The notes under the pieces were generated by a model. That model was not told the origin of the DNA. It did not search any database and was given only the letters and a program-made list of their open reading frames with translations. DNA of 64,000 nt from CADEED01 sp039931065 (GTDB taxonomy: Bacteria; Pseudomonadota; Gammaproteobacteria; Steroidobacterales; Steroidobacteraceae): contig JBDTSP010000020.1 in the NCBI GenBank assembly GCA_039931065.1, forward strand, positions 1 through 64,000, written 5' to 3'. Position numbers and translations under genes: made by a program. Positions within the stretch are counted from its first letter, which is position 1. Each line of letters begins with the position of its first letter. This document shows, in pieces, positions 35,386 through 43,672 of the stretch.

Positions 35386-38076
35386 ATGAATACCATGCAA
35401 ACCATGAAGTCACCCCTCCTGCTTCCGATTGTCGCACTGGCTTTACTGGCGTCCTGTTCGATGCCGACCGAGTCGCCCCACGCCCCGGCCGAAACGATGG
35501 CCGTCGCGCCATCCCCGCCTCCGCTTCCCATGCCCCTGTCGCCCGCGGCCAGCATCGGAACGATGCAATTGCAGAGCGGCTATCGGCTGGAGCCGGTGCT
35601 GACCGAGCCCGACATCGCCGAGCCGGTGATGATCGCCTTCGACGGCAACGGCCGGATGTACGTCGCCGAGATGCGAACCTACATGCAGGACGCCGACGCC
35701 ACCGGCGAGCAGGAACCGTTCAGCCGCGTCTCGCGCCACGAGGATACCGACGGCGATGGTGTCTACGACAAACACACCGTGTTTGCGGACAAACTACTTC
35801 TGCCGCGCATCATGCTGCCGCTCGATGACCGCATCATCATCGGCGAGACGAATACCGATGACCTCTACGTCTACCGCGACAGCGATGGTGACGGCGTAGC
35901 CGACCAGAAGACCTTGTGGTTCAAGGGCGGCAAGCGCGGCGGCAACATGGAGCACCAGCCCAACGGCCTCGTGTGGGCCATGGACAATGGCATCTACTCC
36001 ACCTACTACGACTATCGACTGCGCGTCGGCCGCGACGGCAAGGCGATCAAGGAACAGATCCCGGTCAACGGCGGCCAGTGGGGACTCACACAGGACGACT
36101 GGGGCAAGGTGTGGTTCGTCAACGCTGGCAACGAAACGGGGCCGGTGCATTTCCAGCAGCACATCATCTACGGCCAGTTCACGGGGCCAGACGAACTCAT
36201 CGGCCAGTACAAAACGGTCTGGCCCATCAGCCATATCCCCGACACCCAGGGCGGCCGCGGGCAGCTGCGCCCCAACAACACCCTCAACCATTTCACCGCC
36301 ACCTCCGGTCAGGATATTTTCCGCGGCGATCGCCTCCCGGCCGAGCTGCGCGGGAACCTGTTCTTCGCCGAGCCCGTCGGCCGCCTGGTGCGCCGCACGT
36401 TGATCACGGTCGAAGATGGCGTCACCCGCCTGGCCAACGCCTACGAAGATCAACAGGGTGAATTCATCCGCGCGGCCGATCCTCTGTTCCGCCCCGTCAA
36501 CATGATCACCGCGCCCGACGGCACTCTCTATCTAGTCGACATGTATCGCGGAATCATCCAGCAGGGAGACTGGACTCAAAAAGGCAGCTACCTGCGCGAA
36601 CAGATCGAGGCCTACGAGCTGCAAAAGCATATCGGCCGGGGCCGCATCTATCGCGTGCGCCACGAGAAGTTCGAGCGCGGCCCGCAACCGCGCATGCTCG
36701 ACGAAACGCCCGCCGAGTGGGTGCAGCACCTGTCGCATCCCAATGGCTGGTGGCGCGACACCGCGCAGAAACTGCTCGTCCTGCGCCGCGATCTTTCGGT
36801 CGTACCTGCCCTCGAGAAACTTGCGACCGGAGACTCCGCTGATCCCCGCCCGCGCCTGCACGCGCTGTGGACTCTGGACGGTCTCGGCGCGCTCGCTGAC
36901 AAACACATCCTTCGAGCGTTGAAGGCCACGGATCCGCAGGTCCGCATGGCGGGCCTGCGCCTCGCGGAGCTGCGGCTCAATCCTAAAACCGCGGCCAAGG
37001 CGCCGCTGCGCGTTGCTGTGTCAGGCGCGCTGCGGGACGCCGATCCGCGCGTCACCATCCAGGCCATGCTGTCGGTACGTCGCGCCGGATTGCCCGACGC
37101 CGAGAAAGTCATTCGGGCCGCCGCCGAGGCGTCTGCCTCCGCGGGCGTCTACGCGATCAACGAGCAACTCTGGGACAAATCAAAGAGCGAGGACCCGCAG
37201 CTCATCCGCCTGCTGGGCGTCGACGGCCTGAAGTCCTATCGCGCAGGCAACACACTCTTTGGTTCGCTGTGTTTCGCCTGCCATGGCAAAGATGGCCGCG
37301 GCGCGCCCGCGCCCGGCACCGAGGGCCACACCCTTGCGCCGCCGCTCGCCGGCTCGACGCGCGTGCTCGGCGATGAACGCGCCGCGATAGCCATTCTTCT
37401 TCATGGCCTGCAGGGCAACGTTGATGGCGTCGACTACGGCTCGCCCATGGTGCCGATGAATTCGTACTCCGACGCCGAACTTGCCGGTGTACTTACCTAC
37501 ATCCGCAACAGCTTTGGCAATCGCGCGTCCGCCGTTGCGCCCGAGGCCATCGCCGCGCGGCGCACCGCCGATGCCGCTCGCACTAGCTACTGGACGATCC
37601 CGGAACTCACGAACCAGATCCCGGCGCTCGGCGTGCCGCGCAAACGCTTCGAGCGCCGGCCCGAGTGGAAACTCGCCGGCAACATGGAGGTGCACGACGG
37701 CTCCTCGCTCGAGGCCATGGTCGATGGGGATACAAAAACGGGATACATCACCAAGGACTTCAAACCCTTCCCCGTTGAGTCGCTCACGATCGAATTGCCT
37801 GCGAGCAGCACGATCCTCGGCATCGATATCGACTCCAGCGGCGAGCTGGCCGAGGCCGGCAGGGAATATGGCTGGGCGCCTATCTATAGCGTCGAAGTGT
37901 CGGACGACGGCAAGAACTGGACCATGGTCGCCCCACGCGTGATGGGTGAACCCCACGCCCGTCTCAACTTTGCCGCGCCAGTAGAGGCCCGGCACCTGCG
38001 CATTGCCATTACGGAAAAGGAAGGCTGGCAGCCCTGGGTGATCAAGGAGCTCAATCTTTACGGCGCCGAAAAGTAG
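35386..38076 (+). CDS. Large lipoprotein: sugar-dehydrogenase-like propeller, HEAT region, cytochrome c, discoidin
   Basis: The 896-residue protein opens with a lipoprotein signal (LLLPIVALALLASC). Residues about 60-430 are a membrane-bound-dehydrogenase-type propeller (PVMIAFDGNGRMYVAEMRTY, EDTDGDGVYDKHTVFADKLL, EHQPNGLVWAMDNGIYST, DGTLYLVDMYRGIIQ). HEAT-like helical repeats follow at about 450-600. A single c-type heme site is CFACHGKDG with a distal Met in the SPMVPMNSY region. A C-terminal F5/8 discoidin domain ends the protein (EGWQPWVIKELNLYG). The order matches the large dehydrogenases common in Planctomycetes and also found in proteobacteria. It probably oxidises a sugar or alcohol at the envelope. 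Confidence 0.88.
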   Translation: MNTMQTMKSPLLLPIVALALLASCSMPTESPHAPAETMAVAPSPPPLPMPLSPAASIGTMQLQSGYRLEPVLTEPDIAEPVMIAFDGNGRMYVAEMRTYMQDADATGEQEPFSRVSRHEDTDGDGVYDKHTVFADKLLLPRIMLPLDDRIIIGETNTDDLYVYRDSDGDGVADQKTLWFKGGKRGGNMEHQPNGLVWAMDNGIYSTYYDYRLRVGRDGKAIKEQIPVNGGQWGLTQDDWGKVWFVNAGNETGPVHFQQHIIYGQFTGPDELIGQYKTVWPISHIPDTQGGRGQLRPNNTLNHFTATSGQDIFRGDRLPAELRGNLFFAEPVGRLVRRTLITVEDGVTRLANAYEDQQGEFIRAADPLFRPVNMITAPDGTLYLVDMYRGIIQQGDWTQKGSYLREQIEAYELQKHIGRGRIYRVRHEKFERGPQPRMLDETPAEWVQHLSHPNGWWRDTAQKLLVLRRDLSVVPALEKLATGDSADPRPRLHALWTLDGLGALADKHILRALKATDPQVRMAGLRLAELRLNPKTAAKAPLRVAVSGALRDADPRVTIQAMLSVRRAGLPDAEKVIRAAAEASASAGVYAINEQLWDKSKSEDPQLIRLLGVDGLKSYRAGNTLFGSLCFACHGKDGRGAPAPGTEGHTLAPPLAGSTRVLGDERAAIAILLHGLQGNVDGVDYGSPMVPMNSYSDAELAGVLTYIRNSFGNRASAVAPEAIAARRTADAARTSYWTIPELTNQIPALGVPRKRFERRPEWKLAGNMEVHDGSSLEAMVDGDTKTGYITKDFKPFPVESLTIELPASSTILGIDIDSSGELAEAGREYGWAPIYSVEVSDDGKNWTMVAPRVMGEPHARLNFAAPVEARHLRIAITEKEGWQPWVIKELNLYGAEK

Positions 38077-38164
38077 CCAAACCGCCACGCGACGCGCGGT
38101 AGTTTGCAGTAGTGTCCGCGATCTGATCTTCGCAGCAGAACAACAAGAATAGCGGGAGATTCGA

Positions 38165-38956
38165 GTGAGCAAGATCGAATGGCGAGTCGATGCGGGCACG
38201 CAAATAGTGCTGCGCAAGCCAATTTTCCTGAAGCGCAAGATCGAATTGAACGGCCGACGGGTGGACGGAGAGTGGGATTCCAAGCGCTTTGCGTTCGCCC
38301 TCCCGGACGGGCGTTGCGCCGATATCACGCTCAAGGCGGACACCATTTCGCGCACGACCGAGCTTTCGATCAACGGCAAGCTCGTTCCGGACATCCGCTA
38401 CGTGCCCAAGGACCTGCGTTGTCCTTCCTGCCAGGCGGAGATCGAGTTGCTCGACGAATACTGCGCCAAGTGCGGGCACGCTTTGGGAACGCCGGCCCGC
38501 TTTCTGCACAGGCATTCCGTGCAAGGAGCCACGAACGCGATCTGGGTTCTCGCAGTGTTGTTCGCCCTCTTCGGCGTCGTGATGTTTTATGTCACGCGCG
38601 AGACGACTCAGACGGCACTCGCGAATCTCGCGCCGTTCGGGGACCAGGTCGTCCTCGAACCAATCGATGGGGTCGCCTATACGGCTGGCGAATTGCGCGC
38701 ACGGATTGTTTGGGAGCAGCGCGGGGTGCTCGTCGTGAATTTCATACTCGCCGCGATCATGGTGGTGCTCGCCTGGTGGAGCAAGCGAAGGCCGCTTCCC
38801 GCAATCCTGATCGCCACCGCGGTATTCGTCGTAGTACAGGTCGCCGGAGCAATCATGGATCCCAGCACGCTGATGCAGGGCATCGTCATGAAGGCCATCG
38901 TGATCGCCGTGCTCGTGCGTGGCATCAAGGGGGCCGTCAGCGCAGCGGATGAGTAG
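38165..38956 (+). CDS. Membrane protein with zinc ribbon
   Basis: Of 263 residues, the first 90 are beta-rich and soluble (IEWRVDAGTQIVLRKPIFLK, RTTELSINGKLVPD). A zinc ribbon follows, CPSC then 14 residues and CAKC. The rest has four hydrophobic helices (AIWVLAVLFALFGVVMFYV, GVLVVNFILAAIMVVLAW, AILIATAVFVVVQVAGAI, GIVMKAIVIAVLVRGI). Its stop overlaps the start of the CPBP protease gene by 8 bp, so the two are translationally coupled. No name is known to me; the ribbon suggests it presents a substrate or partner to the coupled protease. Confidence 0.8.
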   Translation: MSKIEWRVDAGTQIVLRKPIFLKRKIELNGRRVDGEWDSKRFAFALPDGRCADITLKADTISRTTELSINGKLVPDIRYVPKDLRCPSCQAEIELLDEYCAKCGHALGTPARFLHRHSVQGATNAIWVLAVLFALFGVVMFYVTRETTQTALANLAPFGDQVVLEPIDGVAYTAGELRARIVWEQRGVLVVNFILAAIMVVLAWWSKRRPLPAILIATAVFVVVQVAGAIMDPSTLMQGIVMKAIVIAVLVRGIKGAVSAADE

Positions 38957-39737
38957 CGAATCCGCAGGCGCTCCGGACTGCGTCAAGTGCGGAGTTGCAC
39001 TCCGCACTGCCGCGCTCTATTGCGCTCGCTGTGGAACCCGCGTTTCGGCAACGGAACAGGAGCTTCAAGCCGACATCGAACCGGCAGGACCTTCGACGGA
39101 TCGCGGGCGGGAGTTGCGCGTGGTCGGCTGTCTCTACGGCCTGCTGCTGATCACATCTCTGGTCTTCGGGATCGGGTACTTCGTCAATCCCACCGGTGAC
39201 TTTTTGCCGTGGGAATCCCTGGTTGCCGGAATCGTGATCGTCGCCTTCGCCGTCCACTACCGGAGCGAAATCCTGCCGCTGCTGCGCCCGTCGACCTTCG
39301 ACCGACGCGCTCTCACGATGCTGGCGATTGCCACGGTGATCCAGTTCGCCTTGTTAGGTGCGGTCTTCTATCTTCTCGTGCAGACCGGTGTTCCATTCGA
39401 ACGCATCACCGACGAGTTGGAACGCCACCATTACTCGGTGTGGCAACTGCTCGCCCTCTGCAGCCTCGCGCCCGCGGTGCTCGAAGAAATCGCATTTCGC
39501 GGCATCATTTTCGATCGCCTCAGCCGGGTGCTGGGAGAGCGTGAAGGCTGGGTGGTACAGGCGGCCCTCTTCAGCGTCCTGCATCTGAGTCCGGTGATTT
39601 TTCCGACTCACTTCGCCATGGGATTGATATTCGGTTGGCTGCGCATGCGCACCGGCAGCCTGATTCCGGGAATGATCCTGCATGGCGCGTGGAACGCGAC
39701 GATCATCCTGCTCGAGCTCAAAGGATTACCGATCTGA
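38949..39737 (+). CDS. CPBP-family intramembrane glutamic protease with zinc ribbon
   Basis: The start is MSSESAGAPDCVKCGVALRT, chosen for the overlap with the previous gene; this gives 262 residues. An N-terminal ribbon (CVKC and CARC) is followed by about seven membrane helices. CPBP motifs are intact: EEIAFRGIIFDRL (the Glu pair and Arg), FSVLHLSPVI and HGAWNATIILL. These proteases (relatives of Rce1) cleave within the membrane and in bacteria are linked to bacteriocin self-protection or protein maturation. The coupling with another zinc-ribbon membrane protein hints at a shared assembly. Confidence 0.9.
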   Translation: MSSESAGAPDCVKCGVALRTAALYCARCGTRVSATEQELQADIEPAGPSTDRGRELRVVGCLYGLLLITSLVFGIGYFVNPTGDFLPWESLVAGIVIVAFAVHYRSEILPLLRPSTFDRRALTMLAIATVIQFALLGAVFYLLVQTGVPFERITDELERHHYSVWQLLALCSLAPAVLEEIAFRGIIFDRLSRVLGEREGWVVQAALFSVLHLSPVIFPTHFAMGLIFGWLRMRTGSLIPGMILHGAWNATIILLELKGLPI

Positions 39738-39780
39738 AATACATTGCTCCGGCGGAAACTCAGCCCCGTCAGGTTGCAGG

Positions 39781-41088
39781 TCAGGCGCGCTGACGCGTAC
39801 GCGCTGCCCGGAGCAGGAGCATGAGCATGAGCAGCAACATGGAGGGATCGAGCGATCCGCCGCCGCCACTGCCGCCATCGTCAGCGGGAGGTGAGGGCGC
39901 AGGGGCCGGCGGTGCGGGTGGCTCCGGGCCAGGAGGAGGAAGCGCCACCACGCAGGCGTAACTGTCGATCACCGCATTGATCTGATCGAGACTGCATTGG
40001 GAGAAGGATGTAATCGACGTACTGAGCGTCGGCGTCATGATGTACTGGTTCTGCGGCGTGGATGCACATTGCTCAACGCCGTCGTGCGGAGCGCCGAACA
40101 CATGGCCGATCTCGTGCGCGGTGATCAAAGCATCGAGCGTGGCGCTGTTGTGGGCCATGGCGAGACTGGCGGCAAAACGCTCGCTGCAAAGCGCCACCGT
40201 ATAGGCGATGCCGGCGGAGTCGCCGTCCAGTTGGCGGCCGGTGAACAGGTGCGTGAGGCCAGTGTCGACCAGCGCCGGGCTTTGTTGTCGCAACCGACCC
40301 AACTCTTCGAGCAGCGCGCTCGAATCGGTGGTCGCGGACAGGCCGGCGGTCAGTTCGCCGGCGATGTTCACCGATGCCACCTGCAGTTCGACACCGACCT
40401 GCGAGCTGAAGATTCCGTCCACGATATTGAGACGAGTGAGAATCGCATCGCGGGCTTCCGTTTCGTTTGCGTAGCGTGCTAGATAGGCCGCGTCGCCCAG
40501 AATGGAAATCTCGACCCCCTCCGTGGCGACGCCGGCCTGCAGCGCCTGCGTCCTGGCGCGCAGCTCGCCGATCATGACGTCATAGTCGGCGGCCGCCTCG
40601 CGCGGCTTCTCCACCGCATCGCCAGTGAAAGAAACGCCCCGCTCCAGCACGGCGTCCGAGAGTTTGAACATCACCGTGCCGGCCGCGCCGTAATTGACCG
40701 CCTCCGGCGCCGCATCCACGATGAACAGTTCGCGCCCGTCCCAGATCACGCCGCGCGGCAGACCGTCGTGAACGCTGATGCGTGCCCAGGAACCCGGAAC
40801 GCCTTCGAGGGTGCCCTTGTAAAGTTGCAAGGAACTGCCGGCGGAGACCAGCGCGAGACGTGGGTTGTCAGAGAGATGCAAGCGAAAGCCGCGGCCGAAC
40901 GCGGTGATCTCGAGCGTCGTGGCGCCACCCTTCGACGCGTGTGTGAGTGTCGGTCGCACGTCCTCCGAATGTTGAGGCACGAGGCCCCCGACCGCGCCGC
41001 ACAATGCTGGCCATGTCGCGGCTGCAAGCAGGAGAGCTGCGCAACGCGCTACACGACCGGGTGACGTCCCGTGAGTCTTGTTCCGCAT
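39781..41088 (-). CDS. Secreted reprolysin-like metalloprotease with GlyGly-CTERM-type tail
   Basis: The start MRNKTHGTSPGRVARCAALL gives a signal peptide and 435 residues. The metzincin zinc site is HEIGHVFGAPHD (HExxHxxxxxH), with the Met-turn in YIMTPTLS, and the CSERFAASLAMAHNSATLDA helix leads into it. The N-terminal 200 residues resemble a propeptide with a beta fold (GSWARISVHDGLPRGVIWDG). The C-terminus is a Pro-rich linker, a Gly/Ser run (DDGGSGGGGSLDP), a hydrophobic LLLMLMLLL and a basic tail RAARTRQRA. That tripartite tail is the GlyGly-CTERM pattern recognised by rhombosortase. No sorting protease is in this window. Confidence 0.85.
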   Translation of the reverse strand: MRNKTHGTSPGRVARCAALLLAAATWPALCGAVGGLVPQHSEDVRPTLTHASKGGATTLEITAFGRGFRLHLSDNPRLALVSAGSSLQLYKGTLEGVPGSWARISVHDGLPRGVIWDGRELFIVDAAPEAVNYGAAGTVMFKLSDAVLERGVSFTGDAVEKPREAAADYDVMIGELRARTQALQAGVATEGVEISILGDAAYLARYANETEARDAILTRLNIVDGIFSSQVGVELQVASVNIAGELTAGLSATTDSSALLEELGRLRQQSPALVDTGLTHLFTGRQLDGDSAGIAYTVALCSERFAASLAMAHNSATLDALITAHEIGHVFGAPHDGVEQCASTPQNQYIMTPTLSTSITSFSQCSLDQINAVIDSYACVVALPPPGPEPPAPPAPAPSPPADDGGSGGGGSLDPSMLLLMLMLLLRAARTRQRA

Positions 41089-41387
41089 CTCTCGCAAGAT
41101 GCAACGACCGGGCGCGGCCGGAAGCAGGAATACCCGAGCAGCGGTGGCGAGGCGCGCGCGCATTCACTGCGGGCCGACACTGACGCCAGGTGGATTGCTT
41201 CGCGGGTTTGTAGTCCCGGGAGCAGCGCGGGGCGTACCAGTTCGAGCGCCACCCGCGGTTTGCCAAGGTAAGCGCAGTAGATCGCGGGCCCGAGCTTCCA
41301 GCTCAACACGGGCGACCAGGCGCTGGTAAATTTGAGTAAAGATGCGAGTGAGTTCGGTTTGCGGTTCAGCAAGGAGTTCTCCAAACC

Positions 41388-42068
41388 ATGCGCGAGATGA
41401 AACGCGTCGCGGCACTTCTCGTGGCCCTGGTGGCCGCTTCGCCCTTGACGGCCCAAACCATCCTTCCCCATCCCGACCCTGCCAGTGTGGAGCGCGAGGG
41501 AGTGAACAAGGGCGACTCCGCTCGCCGGACCATGGACGCATACGCGAAATGCATGCTCGGCCGAAGACGCGCGCTCGTGTTCGAAGCCCTGGCCCTGCCG
41601 TCCGGATCGATGGAGCAGGGCAACGCGCTCGGCAAACTCGTGGGATCCGAATGCATCGCATCCGGAGAACTGCGCTTCAACGCGCCCGCCTTTCTTGGCA
41701 GCTTCTACACGTCTTTGGTGCGTGCACAGTTCGCCAGGAAGGCTCCTTCCTTCGGGCCCGAACCGGTGGACTACACGAAGCAACCGATTGCGGGAGCCGA
41801 CAGTCCCCTCGTTCCGCCGAACGCCGAACTATTGAATTTTGCGAGTTGCGTCATTCACAAAGATGCGGTGAACGCGCGCGACGCCATCGTCGCTGCTGCA
41901 GGATCCCCGAAGGAAGTAGCAGCGACGAACGAGCTGGCGAAGGTGTACGGACAATGCCTCTACGCGGACCAGGAGTTCAGATTCTCCAAGGGAAGCCTGA
42001 TCGGATTGCTTGCCGAGGCTTATTACCGTGAGGGGACTGCATCGGCACAGCGTTCTGGCGCCCCTTGA
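41388..42068 (+). CDS. Exported hypothetical protein
   Basis: The 226-residue protein begins MREMKRVAALLVALVAASPL (signal peptide, AQT cleavage). AAGGAG is 11 nt upstream of the first ATG. Conserved-looking features are paired cysteine helices: DAYAKCMLGRRRALVFEALA, VGSECIASGELRF, FASCVIHKDAVNARDAI, KVYGQCLYADQEFRFSK. The two halves resemble each other (CM..RR...F..AL / CVIHKD...DAI, then C.A.GELRF / CLYADQEFRF), so it is probably an internal duplication with two disulfides. I know no family name. The 41164-41387 leader has no convincing gene. Confidence 0.7.
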   Translation: MREMKRVAALLVALVAASPLTAQTILPHPDPASVEREGVNKGDSARRTMDAYAKCMLGRRRALVFEALALPSGSMEQGNALGKLVGSECIASGELRFNAPAFLGSFYTSLVRAQFARKAPSFGPEPVDYTKQPIAGADSPLVPPNAELLNFASCVIHKDAVNARDAIVAAAGSPKEVAATNELAKVYGQCLYADQEFRFSKGSLIGLLAEAYYREGTASAQRSGAP

Positions 42069-42136
42069 TGCCGAGCGAACGCACAGCGGTTTGCTGCTCG
42101 CGATTTTCGTTCTTTGGCGCGCTCGGAGAATAAATC

Positions 42137-43648
42137 TCAAGGAGGCGCTTCTTTACCCGCTGACTGCGCCGCCAGGTCCTCACGCGCTTTTTGCAGCAAC
42201 GCAATCGCGGGATTGTTCGCACCCAGATGCGGGTCATACGCGAGAGGACTGATCGTTCGGATCGCCTCGGCAAAATGCTTGTCGTGTATCTCCCGGCTGG
42301 CAACCATCATTCGCAGGGTCCCGTCATACGGCGCGAGTTCCAACGCCCATTCGAGTCCATCGAGAGCCGTCTGGGTCGGCTCCTTGCCCTGTTCCGCAAA
42401 GCTCAGGTAGTAGAAGATGAGCGGGACGGGATTATCGTTTTCTATCTTGTTCACCGAGATGAAATGCCGGCGTGCCGCCAGCCACGCCGCATCGGTCTTC
42501 GTTTCGGTTGCCATGCGCGTCAGCGCTTTGCCCTTCTGTATGAGCGCGGTCATGTTGCCGGGAGCTGTTGCAAGCGCCTTGTCGGCCGCACTCACAGCGG
42601 CTTCATCATTGCCCGCGTCCAACTCGGCTTCAGCCAGCGCTGCTTGCACGGCCGGTTCGTCCGGATACTTCGCCGCAACCTCGCGCGCCTCCAGGACCAC
42701 TTCTGCCGCCATCTTCGCGTTCACGCCGCGCTTCGAACGGATGCGAACCGGCATGCTCGCTCCTTCGGCTTCGCTCATGCGACGCACGACGATCTGCCCG
42801 ACGTTCAGTCGGTCGGGAGAAACCCTGATATACGACATCTTCGGCAGGCGCAGATATTTGTCCAGCGCCTTGTCCAGCGCTTTCAAATCGCCGAAAGCCG
42901 CGGTCGCGGCGCTGAGTTCCGCCTCCCCTCTGTTCAGCCGGTTCAGATAGTCCACGAGCTGCTTGCGGTGCGCGTCTTCGGTGAATAGATAGTGAAAGAG
43001 CAGCCAGCTGCGCCCGTAGAAGTTGTCGTAGCTGTTCGTCTTCGCGGCGTCGTAAAGCTTCGAGTCGAGCAGCCGTTCGATGCTCACGTCCTTGCTTTCA
43101 TACAGCTCGTAGGCTCGATGATTGGCCGGCAGCCCCAAGCCCACCGTGCCATCGGCTTCGAACCGTGTCGTTGCGAAAAACTCCGCGAATCCTTCGCCGT
43201 ACCAGCGCGGCACCAGGTAGGTCGCATTCTCGAACATGAAGTGATGCGCGTATTCATGCATCAGCACGAGCTCCGACTCTGACGCGTCTCGACCCATTAC
43301 ATTGATCGGAGGGATGATCGCAAGCGCACCGCCCGCTCGCGGCAGGTAGAAGCCTTGTACGTAGCGAGCATCGCTTCCAGACCCGTAAAGCTTCCGGACG
43401 ATGCGTTCGCTGCCGACGACGTAGATCGTCACGCGGTTGGACGGGCTGGGCTTCGTCTTCCTGGACGGCAGGATCGCGCTCATGGCGCTGTAGTACCGCT
43501 CCAGCCTGTCGGAGTACTTGCGGATCTGTTTTTCGCTTTCGTCCGCGTAGATCACGAAGTGATCGCTGCTCGCCTCGCACCAATCGGCGCGCGCATCGCC
43601 CGCGATGAGCAGGAACAAAACCGTGGCGCCAGTGAGAACTCTGCGCAT
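42137..43648 (-). CDS. Exported gluzincin-like peptidase with TPR tail (DUF1570-like)
   Basis: The 503-residue protein has a signal peptide (MRRVLTGATVLFLLIAGDAR). The N-terminal part is DHFVIYADESEKQIRKYSDR, typical of DUF1570-like proteins. The zinc site is HEYAHHFM (HEXXH), with a downstream Glu in GEGFAEFFATTRF. SYDNFYGRSWLLFHYLF is also characteristic. From about 300 the chain is helical solenoid (VQAALAEAELDAGNDEAAVS, TALIQKGKALTRMA). It is likely a periplasmic metallopeptidase or a relative that lost activity. It is convergent with the preceding hypothetical and lies 25 bp past the flavoprotein start-side gene on the same strand. Confidence 0.83.
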   Translation of the reverse strand: MRRVLTGATVLFLLIAGDARADWCEASSDHFVIYADESEKQIRKYSDRLERYYSAMSAILPSRKTKPSPSNRVTIYVVGSERIVRKLYGSGSDARYVQGFYLPRAGGALAIIPPINVMGRDASESELVLMHEYAHHFMFENATYLVPRWYGEGFAEFFATTRFEADGTVGLGLPANHRAYELYESKDVSIERLLDSKLYDAAKTNSYDNFYGRSWLLFHYLFTEDAHRKQLVDYLNRLNRGEAELSAATAAFGDLKALDKALDKYLRLPKMSYIRVSPDRLNVGQIVVRRMSEAEGASMPVRIRSKRGVNAKMAAEVVLEAREVAAKYPDEPAVQAALAEAELDAGNDEAAVSAADKALATAPGNMTALIQKGKALTRMATETKTDAAWLAARRHFISVNKIENDNPVPLIFYYLSFAEQGKEPTQTALDGLEWALELAPYDGTLRMMVASREIHDKHFAEAIRTISPLAYDPHLGANNPAIALLQKAREDLAAQSAGKEAPP

Positions 43649-43672
43649 CGACCACCCCGTGCCGGAGTCCGC

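Noticed and set aside
41173..41350. Possible coding stretch on the minus strand between the metalloprotease and the next gene
   Set aside because: Two frames look equally protein-like, neither has a start or family motif, and the DNA is the leader of the plus-strand gene.
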